This document shows positions 46,140-54,931 of a DNA stretch of 64,000 nucleotides, in pieces. Made by a program: the position numbers and the translations under genes. The stretch is from Ramlibacter pallidus (GTDB lineage: Bacteria > Pseudomonadota > Gammaproteobacteria > Burkholderiales > Burkholderiaceae_C), in assembly GCF_015070875.1 (NCBI RefSeq), contig NZ_JADDIV010000001.1, positions 465,144 through 529,143 on the forward strand, in the 5' to 3' direction. The notes beneath the pieces were generated by a model that was not told the origin of the DNA, ran no database searches, and saw only the letters and a program-made list of their open reading frames with translations. Within the stretch, counting starts at the first letter, position 1. Each line of letters begins with the position of its first letter.

Positions 46140-47780
46140 TTGTCCGCCTCCCCCTTTGGCGCCGAAGTCCGGCGCCGCCGCACCTTCGCCATCATTTCGC
46201 ACCCCGACGCGGGCAAGACCACGCTGACGGAAAAGCTGCTGCTGTTCTCCGGCGCCATCCAGATCGCGGGCGCTGTGAAGGGCCGCAAGGCTTCGCGCCA
46301 CGCGACGTCGGACTGGATGGAGATCGAGAAGCAGCGCGGGATCTCCGTGGCGTCGTCCGTGATGCAGATGCTGTACCGCGACCACGTGGTCAACCTGCTC
46401 GACACGCCCGGCCACAAGGACTTCTCCGAAGACACCTACCGCGTGCTGACCGCGGTCGACGCCGCCCTGATGGTGATCGACGCGGCCAACGGCGTGGAGG
46501 CGCAGACGCGCAGGCTGATCGAGGTCTGCCGCCAGCGCGACACGCCCATCATCACCTTCGTCAACAAGATGGACCGCGAAGTGCGCGAGCCCCTGGACAT
46601 CCTCGACGAGGTGGAGCGGGAGCTCGGCATGCCCTGCGTGCCCATGACCTGGCCGGTCGGCAAGGGCAAGAGCTTCGGCGGCATCATGAACCTGCGCACG
46701 CAGGCCATGACCGTGTTCGAGTCGGGCAGCGAAAAGCGCCCGCAGGACCTCGACACGATCCCGCTGACGGACAAGGACGAACTGCGGCGCCGCTTCGCCG
46801 GCGAGTACGACGCGGCCGCCGAAAGCATGGAGCTGGCCGCCGGCGCCTCGCCCGAATGGGACCACGCGGCCTTCCTCGCCGCCAAGCAGACACCGGTGTT
46901 CTTCGGTTCGGCCGTGAACAACTTCGGCGTCATGGAGGTGCTGGACGCGCTGGTCGACCTGGCGCCGCCGCCGCAGGCGCGCAAGAGCACGGCCGTCGTC
47001 AACCGGCAGCCGGTGGAACGCATCGTGGAGCCGGACGACACCGCCTTCTCCGGCGTCGTGTTCAAGGTGCAGGCCAACATGGACCCTTCCCACCGCGACC
47101 GCATCGCCTTCGTGCGCATGGCCTCGGGCAAGTACACGCCGGGCATGAAGCTGAAGGTGCAGCGCACGGGCAAGGAGCTGCGCCCCACTTCCGTGGTCAC
47201 CTTCCTGTCGCAGCGCCGCGAGGCCGTCGATGAGGCCTACGCCGGCGACATCATCGGCTTCACCACGCACGGCGGCGTGCAGCTGGGCGACACCATCACC
47301 GACGGCTCGGTGAACCTGCAGTACACGGGCCTGCCCTTCTTCGCGCCCGAACTGTTCATGGTGGTGGTGCTGAAGAACCCGCTGCGCACCAAGCAGCTCC
47401 AGCAAGGCCTCGCCCAGCTCGGCGAGGAGGGCGCGATCCAGGTGTTCCGCCCGCACGTCGGCGGGCCGATGCTGCTGGGCGCGGTGGGCCAGCTGCAGTT
47501 CGAGGTCGTGCAGCACCGCCTGAACGCGGAGTACGACTGCGACGTGCGGCTGGAAGGCTGCCCGTACACGGGTGCCCGCTGGATCACGGCCGACACGCCG
47601 GCGGAGCTGCGGTCCTTCACCGACGCCTACCCGCAACGCCTGGCGCTGGACGCCGCCGATGCCCTGGCCTTCCTCTGCACCTCGCCGTACGACGTGCGGC
47701 TGGCGCAGGAACGCTTCCCCAAGATCCACTTCCACCTGCTGCGCGAGCACGCGGGCCTGGCTTTACAGAAGGCCGCCTGA
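46140..47780 (+). CDS. prfC: Peptide chain release factor 3
   Basis: 546 aa from TTG 46140, which has GGAG 6 nt upstream and gives the family-like N terminus (SPFGAEVRRRRTFAIISHPDAGKTT); an ATG at 46110 is the alternative. It is a translational GTPase that recycles RF1/RF2. It has the G1 motif SHPDAGKTTLTEK, switch-2 LLDTPGHKDFSEDTYR, G4 FVNKMDRE, and RF3-specific FRPHVGGPMLLGAVGQLQFEV near residue 440. It stands alone between the polymerase pseudogene and an S41 peptidase. Confidence 0.95.
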   Translation: MSASPFGAEVRRRRTFAIISHPDAGKTTLTEKLLLFSGAIQIAGAVKGRKASRHATSDWMEIEKQRGISVASSVMQMLYRDHVVNLLDTPGHKDFSEDTYRVLTAVDAALMVIDAANGVEAQTRRLIEVCRQRDTPIITFVNKMDREVREPLDILDEVERELGMPCVPMTWPVGKGKSFGGIMNLRTQAMTVFESGSEKRPQDLDTIPLTDKDELRRRFAGEYDAAAESMELAAGASPEWDHAAFLAAKQTPVFFGSAVNNFGVMEVLDALVDLAPPPQARKSTAVVNRQPVERIVEPDDTAFSGVVFKVQANMDPSHRDRIAFVRMASGKYTPGMKLKVQRTGKELRPTSVVTFLSQRREAVDEAYAGDIIGFTTHGGVQLGDTITDGSVNLQYTGLPFFAPELFMVVVLKNPLRTKQLQQGLAQLGEEGAIQVFRPHVGGPMLLGAVGQLQFEVVQHRLNAEYDCDVRLEGCPYTGARWITADTPAELRSFTDAYPQRLALDAADALAFLCTSPYDVRLAQERFPKIHFHLLREHAGLALQKAA

Positions 47781-47844
47781 GGCCCGGACCCCACGGACCG
47801 GATGCCCGTGGCAATAATCCCGGCACTCCTTCCCGGATGACGTC

Positions 47845-49086
47845 ATGCAACTGAAACCGCTGTCCCGTTCCCTGGCCGCGCTGGCCGCTTCCCTGCTCCT
47901 GCTGGCCAGCTGCGGGGGCGGCGGAGGCGACGGCGACGGCGCCGCTGCCGGCCTGATGCCGGGCGTGCCGCCCGGCGGCTCCGCGGCCTACGCCGGCGTG
48001 GCCGGCGATGCCCAGAGCTGCTCGCTCGATCGCCAGAAGAATTTCGTGCGCGCCTACCTCGACGAGGTCTACCTCTGGTACGACGAGATCCCGAGCGTCG
48101 ATCCGGCGGCCTACAGCAACATCCCGGACTACTTCAACGCGCTGCTGGTGCGGACGCCGGACGCCTCCGGCCAGCCGAGGGACCGGTTCAGCGCCGTCCT
48201 GCCGTTGCCCCAGGCGCAGGACCTGCGCAAGTCGCTGGGCCTCGAGCAGGCCTCCGCCGGCACGCTGCTGAAGGCCCACACGAACTTCGTTCCCCTCACG
48301 CAGGTGGTCAACAGCGGCACGGGGCGCAAGGTCGGCTACATCCTCTTCAACGACCACGACGTCGGCGCGCAGGACGACCTGATCGCCGCGTTCCGCAACC
48401 TGCAGGGACAGGGCGTGCAGGACCTGGTGCTGGACCTGCGCAACAACTCGGGCGGCTACCTGTACATCGCCCTCGCGGCGGCGTCGATGATCACCGGCCC
48501 GCAGAACAACGGCCAGGTGTTCGAGCAGCTGCGCTACAACGCCAAGCGCACCCAGCTGACGGCGCAGAGCACGCTGCGCTTCGCCGGCACCGTGCAGTAC
48601 GGCGAATCGCAGAACCCCGCCGGCACGCCGCTGCCGCAGCTGGCGCTGCCGCGCGTGTTCGTGCTGACGACCGGCGCCACCTGCTCGGCGAGCGAGTCGA
48701 TCATCAACAGCCTGCGCGGCGTCAACGTGCAGGTCGTGCGCGTCGGCACCACCACCTGCGGCAAGCCGTATGGCTTCCAGCAGAAGAACAACTGCGGCTA
48801 CGCTTACTTCCCGATCGAGTTCCAGGGCACCAACGCGCAGGGCTTCGGCGACTACACGGGCGGCTTCCAGCCGACCTGCAACGTGGCGGCGAGCGGCACG
48901 CCGGGAGACCCCGCCTCGGACACGCTGCTGCAGGGGGCCCTGACCTACATCGACACCGGCGCCTGCCCGGCCGGCACCGCCACCGGCGTGCAGAGCGCGG
49001 GCACGCCGGTGCTCGGTGCCAGCGAAGTGCCGCGCCGCCCGGGCTGGGCCGGCCGCCTGCTGCTGCCGCAGCAGCAGCCGCGTTGA
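47845..49086 (+). CDS. S41 family peptidase lipoprotein (tail-specific protease-like)
   Basis: 413 aa. A signal peptide with LASC lipobox (Cys23) followed by a Gly/Asp-rich linker indicates a lipid-anchored envelope protein. The S41 core includes VGYILFNDHD, LVLDLRNNSGGYLYIALAAA and the nucleophile region TGATCSASES (Ser281/283). The PDZ domain of classic Ctp proteases is missing; an N-terminal helical segment with DEVYLWYDEIP, typical of this lipoprotein subgroup, takes its place. Several extra cysteines (about residues 58, 280, 305, 316 and 341) may form disulfides. The substrate is unknown. Confidence 0.87.
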   Translation: MQLKPLSRSLAALAASLLLLASCGGGGGDGDGAAAGLMPGVPPGGSAAYAGVAGDAQSCSLDRQKNFVRAYLDEVYLWYDEIPSVDPAAYSNIPDYFNALLVRTPDASGQPRDRFSAVLPLPQAQDLRKSLGLEQASAGTLLKAHTNFVPLTQVVNSGTGRKVGYILFNDHDVGAQDDLIAAFRNLQGQGVQDLVLDLRNNSGGYLYIALAAASMITGPQNNGQVFEQLRYNAKRTQLTAQSTLRFAGTVQYGESQNPAGTPLPQLALPRVFVLTTGATCSASESIINSLRGVNVQVVRVGTTTCGKPYGFQQKNNCGYAYFPIEFQGTNAQGFGDYTGGFQPTCNVAASGTPGDPASDTLLQGALTYIDTGACPAGTATGVQSAGTPVLGASEVPRRPGWAGRLLLPQQQPR

Positions 49087-49100
49087 CGGCGCCGGCGCCC

Positions 49101-49892
49101 ATGCAGCCGCTGCGGGCCTGGCCCGCGGCCGCGCGCGCCCGCATCGCCGGCGTCCTGACGGACATCGACGACACGCTGACGACCGAGGGCGCGGTCACGC
49201 CCGACGTGCTGGAGGCGCTCGCCGCGCTGGCCCGCGCCGGCCTGCACGTGATCCCCATCACGGGCCGGCCGGTCGGCTGGAGCGAACCCTTCGCGCGGGC
49301 CTGGCCGGTGGACGCGATCGTGGCCGAGAACGGTTCGGTGGCCCTCACGCACAGCGGGCCCGACGCGCCGCTGCGCAAGCTGTACGTGCAGGACGAAGCC
49401 GAACGCCGCGAGAACTTCGCGCGCATGCAGCAGGTCGCGCAGCGCATCGCGCGCGAAGTGCCGGGTGCCACGCTGTCGCAGGACAGCGCAGGGCGCGAGA
49501 CCGACATCGCCATCGACCACAGCGAGTTCACGCACCTGCCGCAGGAGCGGATCGACGAAGTGGTGGCCCTGATGCGCTCCGAAGGCATGAACGCCACTGT
49601 CAGTTCGATCCACGTGAACGGCTGGTACGGCGGGCACAACAAGCTGGCCGGGGCGCGCTGGGTGGTGCGCGAACTGCTCGGACGGGACCTCGACGAGGAG
49701 CTGGACCGCTGGGTCTACGTGGGCGACTCGACCAACGACGTGCTGATGTTCGAGCATTTCCCGCACAGCGTCGGCGTGGCGAACATCCGCCGCTTCGAGG
49801 CGCAGCTGGCGTTCAAGCCGCGGTACGTCACGGAAGGCGAGCGCGGCGCCGGCTTCGCCGAATTGGCCCGGGCGATCCTCTCCGCGCGATAG
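49101..49892 (+). CDS. HAD-IIB family hydrolase (sugar phosphatase-like)
   Basis: 263 aa from ATG 49101; a TTG at 49083 overlapping the previous stop as TTGA is possible and would couple translation. Motif I is DIDDT (Asp21, Asp23), then ITGRP, AENGS, and motif IV GDSTNDVLMFEHF near residue 212. These define the Cof/mannosyl-3-phosphoglycerate phosphatase-like HAD subclass, which dephosphorylates small sugar phosphates. The substrate is not clear. It converges on the amidotransferase pair with a 3-nt gap. Confidence 0.87.
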   Translation: MQPLRAWPAAARARIAGVLTDIDDTLTTEGAVTPDVLEALAALARAGLHVIPITGRPVGWSEPFARAWPVDAIVAENGSVALTHSGPDAPLRKLYVQDEAERRENFARMQQVAQRIAREVPGATLSQDSAGRETDIAIDHSEFTHLPQERIDEVVALMRSEGMNATVSSIHVNGWYGGHNKLAGARWVVRELLGRDLDEELDRWVYVGDSTNDVLMFEHFPHSVGVANIRRFEAQLAFKPRYVTEGERGAGFAELARAILSAR

Positions 49893-49895
49893 CGC

Positions 49896-50711
49896 TCAGG
49901 CCACGATGGGCTGCAGCGGCAGCTGCTGCACGCCCGTCCGCTCCGCCATGCGCTTCCAGCACGCCCGCACGTACGCGTTCATGATCCGCCCGTAGGCGGG
50001 ATGCCAGCGCCAGCCCCACTCCGGATGGAACTGGAAGCCCCAGGCGAAGACGCCCTCGTCGTGCCAGCGGAACGCCTCCACCAGCCCGTCGTCGGAATGC
50101 GCCTCGGCCACGAGGTCCTGGCCCAGCACCTTCACGCCCTGCGAATGCAGCGAGCTCACGGGGAAGCGGCCCATCCGCGTGATGCGTTCCAGCGCGCCGC
50201 CCGGCGTGCAGGTCACGAAGTGGCGCTCCACATAGGCCTCGTCCAGCGTCTCGTCGGGCTCCTCGTGGTGCTGGAGCATGCCTGGCACCTCGCGCAGCCA
50301 CTGGTGCAGGCTGCCGCCCATGGCCACGTTGAGGTCGTGCGAGCCGCGGCAGAATCCGAGGACGGGCACGCCGCGCGCCACCGCCATGCGGATCAACGGC
50401 TGCGCCAGTGCGTCGCGCTCCTCGTCGAACTGGAATTCCCCGCGCGCCGGCGCCTCGCCGAAGTGCCGCGGATGCACGTTGGTGTCCGACCCGCCGAGCA
50501 GGATGCCGTCCACCGTGGCCAGCAGCCCCTCGAGCCGCTCCGGCGGGACGCGCGGGTAGCAGACCGGCTGCAGGCCCATGTTCAAGACCGTGCGCTGGCC
50601 GCCCTGGTCCAGCACCGTGTACTGCTGCGTGTGTCCCGCGGGGTTCTGCAGCTCCCGATGGCTCGCCACCACCCACACCAGCGGCGCGCGGGCCGCGGAC
50701 GCGTCGCTCAT
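49896..50711 (-). CDS. Gamma-glutamyl-gamma-aminobutyrate hydrolase family (class I GATase-like), copy A
   Basis: 271 aa. Nucleophile elbow VLGFCRGSHDLNVAMGG near residue 125, LLGGSDTNVHP earlier, and FQFHPEW with the catalytic His near residue 235. PuuD-type enzymes hydrolyse gamma-glutamyl-GABA in putrescine catabolism; close relatives act on other gamma-glutamyl amides. No puuABC-like genes are nearby, so the substrate is open. The ATG overlaps the upstream paralog stop by four bases (ATGA), so the two are made together. Confidence 0.88.
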   Translation of the reverse strand: MSDASAARAPLVWVVASHRELQNPAGHTQQYTVLDQGGQRTVLNMGLQPVCYPRVPPERLEGLLATVDGILLGGSDTNVHPRHFGEAPARGEFQFDEERDALAQPLIRMAVARGVPVLGFCRGSHDLNVAMGGSLHQWLREVPGMLQHHEEPDETLDEAYVERHFVTCTPGGALERITRMGRFPVSSLHSQGVKVLGQDLVAEAHSDDGLVEAFRWHDEGVFAWGFQFHPEWGWRWHPAYGRIMNAYVRACWKRMAERTGVQQLPLQPIVA

Positions 50712-51484
50712 TCCTCGTCCCTGCGCTGGCGGTGCTCGCGGCAGGACTGGGCAAAGGCCTCCAGCGTGCGCTGGTAGAACGGATGGCGCTCGTGCTGCCA
50801 TTCGGGATGCCACTGCACGCCGTAGGCGAACGCCGGCGCGCCCATCACCCGCACCCCCTCGACCAGGCCATCGGGTGCATGCGCTTCGGCCACCAGGCCC
50901 TCGCCCAGCCGCCGGATCCCCTGGCCGTGCAGCGAATTCACCATCGCCCGGGTGCCACCGGCCCACTGCGCGAAGGCGCTTCCCTGCTCCAGCAGCACTT
51001 CGTGGCGTTCGGCGAACTGCACCGCGAGGTCCTCGTCGTGCGGCTCGCGGTGGTCCATCATTCCGGACTCCTCGTGCACCGTCTGGTACAGGGTGCCGCC
51101 GAGGGCAACGTTGATCTCCTGCAGACCGCGGCAGACGCCGAACAGCGGCACGGCACCGGCCAGGCTCTCGCGCACGAGCCGCATCGTCAGCTTGTCGCGG
51201 CGCGGGTCCAGCAGGTCGGTGGGCAGCGCGGTCGCGCCGAAATGCGTCGCTTCCACGTTGGAGGGCGAGCCGGTCAGCAGCACGCCGTCCACCAGCGGCA
51301 GCAGGCAGGGGATGTCTTCGGCTTCCGCCATGGGGAACAGCACGGGCTGCAGGCCCAGCTGGGTGACGGCCAGCGCATAGCGGTCGGCCAGCACCGTGTA
51401 GCCGCCGGGATCGTCCAGGTCGAGGTTGCGATGGCAGGCGGGCAGCCAGACCAGCGGCTTGTGGGGTGCTTTCTTGGCGGGCAT
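50708..51484 (-). CDS. Gamma-glutamyl-gamma-aminobutyrate hydrolase family (class I GATase-like), copy B
   Basis: 258 aa paralog of the following gene with the same order of motifs: PLVWLPACHRNLDLDDPGGY, LLTGSPSNVEATHF, nucleophile elbow LFGVCRGLQEINVALGG near residue 115, and VQWHPEWQ with the catalytic His. Both copies keep the Cys and His, so both are probably active, perhaps on different gamma-glutamyl compounds or as a heterodimer. A C-terminal tail rich in Arg and Glu ends the protein. Translationally coupled to copy A. Confidence 0.88.
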   Translation of the reverse strand: MPAKKAPHKPLVWLPACHRNLDLDDPGGYTVLADRYALAVTQLGLQPVLFPMAEAEDIPCLLPLVDGVLLTGSPSNVEATHFGATALPTDLLDPRRDKLTMRLVRESLAGAVPLFGVCRGLQEINVALGGTLYQTVHEESGMMDHREPHDEDLAVQFAERHEVLLEQGSAFAQWAGGTRAMVNSLHGQGIRRLGEGLVAEAHAPDGLVEGVRVMGAPAFAYGVQWHPEWQHERHPFYQRTLEAFAQSCREHRQRRDEE

Positions 51485-51570
51485 GCGAGGGACCTCGCAG
51501 CCATGGTGCCAAGCCAGCGGCGGCGCCGAGCGCCGCCGTGGCTCTTCCGGCCGTCAGACGGCGACTACGA

Positions 51571-52539
51571 TCAGTTGGGCTTGGCCAGCCCCAGCTTCTC
51601 CACCAGTGCCTTCTCGCGGTTGAAGGTCTCCTGCGCGAAGCGGCGGTACTGCGCCGAGTCCATGTAGTCGGGCAGCATGTCGTAGCGGGCCAGGGCCTGC
51701 ACGTAGCTGGGATCCTCCATCGCCTTCTTGAAGGCGTCGTGCAGCTTCTTCGCGACGTCGGGCGGGGTGTCCCGCGGCGCGCCGATGCCGAAGGGCGAGT
51801 TCTGGACGATGTCGATGCCCAGTTCCTTGAGCGTCGGCGCGTCGGGGAACTTCTCCAGCCGCTTGGCGCCCCAGGTGTTCAGCACGCGCACCTTGCCGGA
51901 CTGCACCAGCGGCGCAAAGCCGGTCGAATCGGCGGCCGCCATGATGTGGCCGCCGACGATCGCCTGCGACAGTTCGGCGCTGCCCTTGTAGGGGATGTGG
52001 TTCAGCTGGATGCCCAGGCGCTGCGCGATCAGCTCGGTGGTCAGGTGCGGGCTGGTGAGCGTGCCGGTCGAGCCGTAGGTCAGCTTGCCGGGATTGGCCT
52101 TCGCGTACGCGACGAAGTCGTTCCAGTTCTTGATGGGGCTGTCCGCCGGCACGATGATGCCGAAGGCGTAACCCGTGACGTTGATGACGTAGTTGATGTC
52201 CTTGACCGGGTCCCACGTCATCTTGGTGGTGTACGGCAGCCGGAACACGCCCAGCGGGATCTGCGCCAGCGTGTAGCCGTCGGCCGGCGAGGTCTGCAGC
52301 AGCTGCGCGGGCAGCGTGCCGCCGGCGCCGGGGCGGTTCTCCACCACCACCGTCTGGCCGAGGATCTTGCCCGCGTTGTCCGCGAGCTGGCGCATGGTGA
52401 TGTCGGTGGGGCCGCCGGCGGGGAAGGCGATCACCAGCCGGATCGGCTTGTTCGGGAAATTGCTGGACTGGGCATGCACACCCAGACCGGTGGCGGCCAG
52501 CGAGGCTGCGGCGATCTGGATGAGTTGGCGACGGCGCAT
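51571..52539 (-). CDS. Bug family tripartite tricarboxylate-type solute-binding protein
   Basis: 322 aa from the ATG with complement 52537-52539, with an AGGAG Shine-Dalgarno sequence. A Tat-like signal peptide (MRRRQLIQIAAASLAATGLG) precedes a Bug fold with FPNKPIRLVIAFPAGGPTD, VVVENRPGAGG, YGSTGTLTSPH and VPYKG-like HIPYKGSAE. Bug proteins bind carboxylates or amides and are massively expanded in Burkholderiales; most lack a linked TctAB permease, as here. Ligand unknown. Confidence 0.92.
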   Translation of the reverse strand: MRRRQLIQIAAASLAATGLGVHAQSSNFPNKPIRLVIAFPAGGPTDITMRQLADNAGKILGQTVVVENRPGAGGTLPAQLLQTSPADGYTLAQIPLGVFRLPYTTKMTWDPVKDINYVINVTGYAFGIIVPADSPIKNWNDFVAYAKANPGKLTYGSTGTLTSPHLTTELIAQRLGIQLNHIPYKGSAELSQAIVGGHIMAAADSTGFAPLVQSGKVRVLNTWGAKRLEKFPDAPTLKELGIDIVQNSPFGIGAPRDTPPDVAKKLHDAFKKAMEDPSYVQALARYDMLPDYMDSAQYRRFAQETFNREKALVEKLGLAKPN

Positions 52540-52638
52540 CGTGACTCCTGAATGCAAGGGAACGAAACCCTGCATTGGAGCGCAACCCGCGCCGCCGCGC
52601 ATCGGGGCGGACCCGCTGCCGGTAACCCGCGTGACAGG

Positions 52639-53154
52639 TCAGCAGCCGCCCGGGCGGTTGCCCAGCATCGGGATGGAACCGGTGAAGGTGATCGAGCGGC
52701 CTGAGCCCTGGGTGGAGACCAGCACCGCGCCCGCGTAGTTCACGCGGTCGTTCGCCCGGTCCACCGTGGCGCCCGTCGTGCCCTCGAGGACGAACTCGAC
52801 GCCGTTGATGCTGATGAAGGTCGTGCGCACCTGGGGGCTGTCCGGGAGGTAGCGGACGTCGCCGATCATCGTGCGGCCCGCGCCGGCCTGCACCAGTCCC
52901 TCGAACTTGAAGCGGCAGGTCTCGGGGTCGGAGCCGATCGGGTTGACCTTGGTCACGTTGTTCAGGCGCAGGTCGGACGTGGAGTACACGCCGTTCAGCG
53001 TGGCATCGCCCGCCGCGGAGACGGCGACGCTCGCCGCCTTGCCGGAAGACGAAGGACGGTCCTCGTCGACGATGATGCCCTCGTCGTCGCCGCCGCCGCA
53101 GGCGGACAGCAGGGCGAGGGACGCGGACAGCGCGAGGACTGGGAAGGTGCGCAT
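52639..53154 (-). CDS. Uncharacterised lipoprotein, tandem paralog 1
   Basis: 171 aa. Signal peptide with LSAC lipobox and a following GGGDDEG linker. The mature domain (about residues 40-171) has the pattern VSAAGDATLNGVYST, DPETCRFKFEGL, IGDVRYLPDSP, ISINGVEFVLEGTTGATVDRA and a final GSIPMLGNRPGGC that ends on Cys. It aligns along its length with the next lipoprotein. The two non-lipid cysteines (in TCRF and at the C terminus) could form a disulfide. I recognise no known family. Start ATG with a GGAG-type Shine-Dalgarno sequence upstream. Confidence 0.72.
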   Translation of the reverse strand: MRTFPVLALSASLALLSACGGGDDEGIIVDEDRPSSSGKAASVAVSAAGDATLNGVYSTSDLRLNNVTKVNPIGSDPETCRFKFEGLVQAGAGRTMIGDVRYLPDSPQVRTTFISINGVEFVLEGTTGATVDRANDRVNYAGAVLVSTQGSGRSITFTGSIPMLGNRPGGC

Positions 53155-53241
53155 GGCTTGGATCTCCGGGTGTAGAAGGGCACCAAAGGTAGAGGCGCCC
53201 GGACGCGGGACGTGTCGGCGAGCCGCCACCGCATCGATGCC

Positions 53242-53253
53242 CGTCGTCCTACA
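53242..53253. promoter_or_regulatory. GTCCTAC motif between the paralogous lipoprotein genes
   Basis: GTCGTCCTAC (GTCCTAC at 53246-53252) stands about 90 nt upstream of lipoprotein 1 on its template side. The same heptamer occurs upstream of the M23 peptidase and twice between uvrA and the 62243 gene. Function is unknown. Confidence 0.25.
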
Positions 53254-53288
53254 TGCGAAAGGCGCACCGTGCGGGTGCGCAGCCTGGC

Positions 53289-53828
53289 TCAGCAACCCAC
53301 CGGCTTGTCGGCGGCCCGCAGCGGGATGGTGCCCGTCAGCGTGAGGGTCCCCATCGTGCCCTCGACGCCGGTGAGGACCGCGCCGTCGAACGTCACCAGG
53401 TGGCCCGCGCGGTCGACGCTCGCGCCCGCCGTGCCCGCGAGCCGGAAGTCGAAGCCGTTGATGACGACCTGCACGCGGTGCAGCTGGGCGGTGCCGGGCA
53501 GGTACCGGATCTCGCCTTCGAGAACGCGCTGGTCGCCTGCCTGCGGCAGCCCCGCGAACCGGAAACGGCAGGTCTGCGGGTCCCCGCCGAACCGGAACAC
53601 CGGCGACAGCCAGACGTTCGCGCTCGCGTAGGTGCCGTTGAAGGCGGGGTCCGTCGCGGCGCTGACGGTCACCGCCGCCGGCAGCCCACTGGAACGTGGG
53701 GGATGGAACGCGAACGGGTCGTCCTCGTCGAAATCCCCGACGCTCACGCCCACGCTGCCGCCGCCGCAGGCGGACAGCACGGCGGCCAATGCCAGGCAGA
53801 GGATGACAGGGCGTCCGCGCAGGTGCAT
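53289..53828 (-). CDS. Uncharacterised lipoprotein, tandem paralog 2
   Basis: 179 aa. Signal peptide ending in LSAC, followed by an acidic linker (GDFDEDDPF). The mature domain matches lipoprotein 1 motif by motif: VSAATDPAFNGTYASAN, DPQTCRFRFAGL, EGEIRYLPGTAQ, VINGFDFRLAGTAGASVDRAG and the ending TGTIPLRAADKPVGC. Both keep the same internal Cys and the C-terminal Cys. The gap between the two genes is 134 nt, so each may have its own promoter. The function is unknown; a beta-rich envelope protein is likely. Confidence 0.72.
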   Translation of the reverse strand: MHLRGRPVILCLALAAVLSACGGGSVGVSVGDFDEDDPFAFHPPRSSGLPAAVTVSAATDPAFNGTYASANVWLSPVFRFGGDPQTCRFRFAGLPQAGDQRVLEGEIRYLPGTAQLHRVQVVINGFDFRLAGTAGASVDRAGHLVTFDGAVLTGVEGTMGTLTLTGTIPLRAADKPVGC

Positions 53829-53847
53829 GCCTGCAAGGCTACCGCTT

Positions 53848-54891
53848 TCACGCGCGTTGCAGGAAGCCTTCGAGGACGTTTACCGTGTGAAGGCCGAGGT
53901 CCGCCACCGCGTACCCGCCCTCGAACACGAAGGCGGTCGGCAGCCCGGCGGCGGCCAGGTCCTCGCCCACGCGCAGGTAGTCGGCACTCGCGAGCCGGAA
54001 GCCCGAGATCGGATCGCCTTCGAAGGTGTCCAGCCCGAGGGAGACCACCAGGGCCTCGGCGCCGTAGGCCGAGATGCGGCGCAGCGCGAAGTCCATCGCC
54101 TTGCGCCAGTCGGCGAACCCGGTGCCCTTCGGCAGCGGCAGGTTGAGGTTGCAGTCGAGGCCGGCACCGGCGCCGCGCTCGTCGGCATGGCCCAGGTAGT
54201 ACGGGTACTCGGTGAGCGGATCGCCATGCACGCTGGCGAAGAACACGTCGGCGCGTTCGTAGAAGATCGCCTGCGTGCCGTTGCCATGGTGGTAGTCGAT
54301 GTCCAGCACGGCCACCTTCCGCATCCCGCCGTCGCGCAGGCACTGCGCCGCCACGGCCGCGTTGTTGATGAAGCAATAGCCGCCGAAGAAGTCGTGGCCG
54401 GCGTGATGGCCCGGCGGGCGCGTCAGCGCGAAGGCGGAGCGCGCACCGGCAAGCAGTTGCCCGGCCGCCGCCGCCGCGCAGGCGCCGCCCCATCGCGCGG
54501 CTTCCCAGGTTCCCGCGGTGAGCGGGGAGCCGGCATCGAAGGAGAACAGGCCCATGCGGGCCGGGAAGCTCGCGGGCAGCACGTCGCTGCGGAAGGTGCG
54601 GATCGGCCAGTACGAGGGCAGCGCGTCGCGCCCGGCGTTGCGCGGGTCGAGCGCCACCCACTCGTCCCAGGCGGTCGAAAGGAACTCCAGGTAGCGCCGC
54701 GCGTGCACGCGCGCCAGGACGTCGATGCCGATCCCGGGCGCTGCAACGATGTCGCCGATGGCCCGTGCGCGCAACGCCTGCAGCACGAAGTCGGCGCGCT
54801 CGGGCACCTCGAAGCAGGGCACCAGCTCGCCGCGGAACATCTCGTGGCGGCCGTGGTGCAGCGGGTGGCGGTCGTTGTAGAAGACCTGCAT
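53848..54891 (-). CDS. Histone deacetylase family / acetylpolyamine amidohydrolase-like protein
   Basis: 347 aa, the size of bacterial acetylpolyamine amidohydrolases. The zinc-hydrolase motifs are RPPGHHAGHDFFGGYCFINNAA (His pair near residue 150), VLDIDYHHGNGTQAIFY (zinc ligands Asp and His) and SLGLDTFEGDPISG (second zinc Asp). N-terminal MQVFYNDRHPLHHGRHEM matches the ApaH-type family. It probably deacetylates polyamines or other acetyl-amides in the cytoplasm. The ATG at 54891 is supported by a GAGAAT box 7 nt upstream; MARM from 54900 is an alternative. Confidence 0.9.
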   Translation of the reverse strand: MQVFYNDRHPLHHGRHEMFRGELVPCFEVPERADFVLQALRARAIGDIVAAPGIGIDVLARVHARRYLEFLSTAWDEWVALDPRNAGRDALPSYWPIRTFRSDVLPASFPARMGLFSFDAGSPLTAGTWEAARWGGACAAAAAGQLLAGARSAFALTRPPGHHAGHDFFGGYCFINNAAVAAQCLRDGGMRKVAVLDIDYHHGNGTQAIFYERADVFFASVHGDPLTEYPYYLGHADERGAGAGLDCNLNLPLPKGTGFADWRKAMDFALRRISAYGAEALVVSLGLDTFEGDPISGFRLASADYLRVGEDLAAAGLPTAFVFEGGYAVADLGLHTVNVLEGFLQRA

Positions 54892-54898
54892 GCGCGCC

Positions 54899-54904
54899 AT
54901 TCTC
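54899..54904 (-). promoter_or_regulatory. -10-like box (GAGAAT) before the deacetylase gene
   Basis: On the minus strand GAGAAT ends 7 nt before the ATG at 54891. It lies in the 40-nt gap behind the upstream binding-protein gene. Confidence 0.3.
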
Positions 54905-54931
54905 CCGCAGCGCGCGCCGCGGCTGGGCGGG

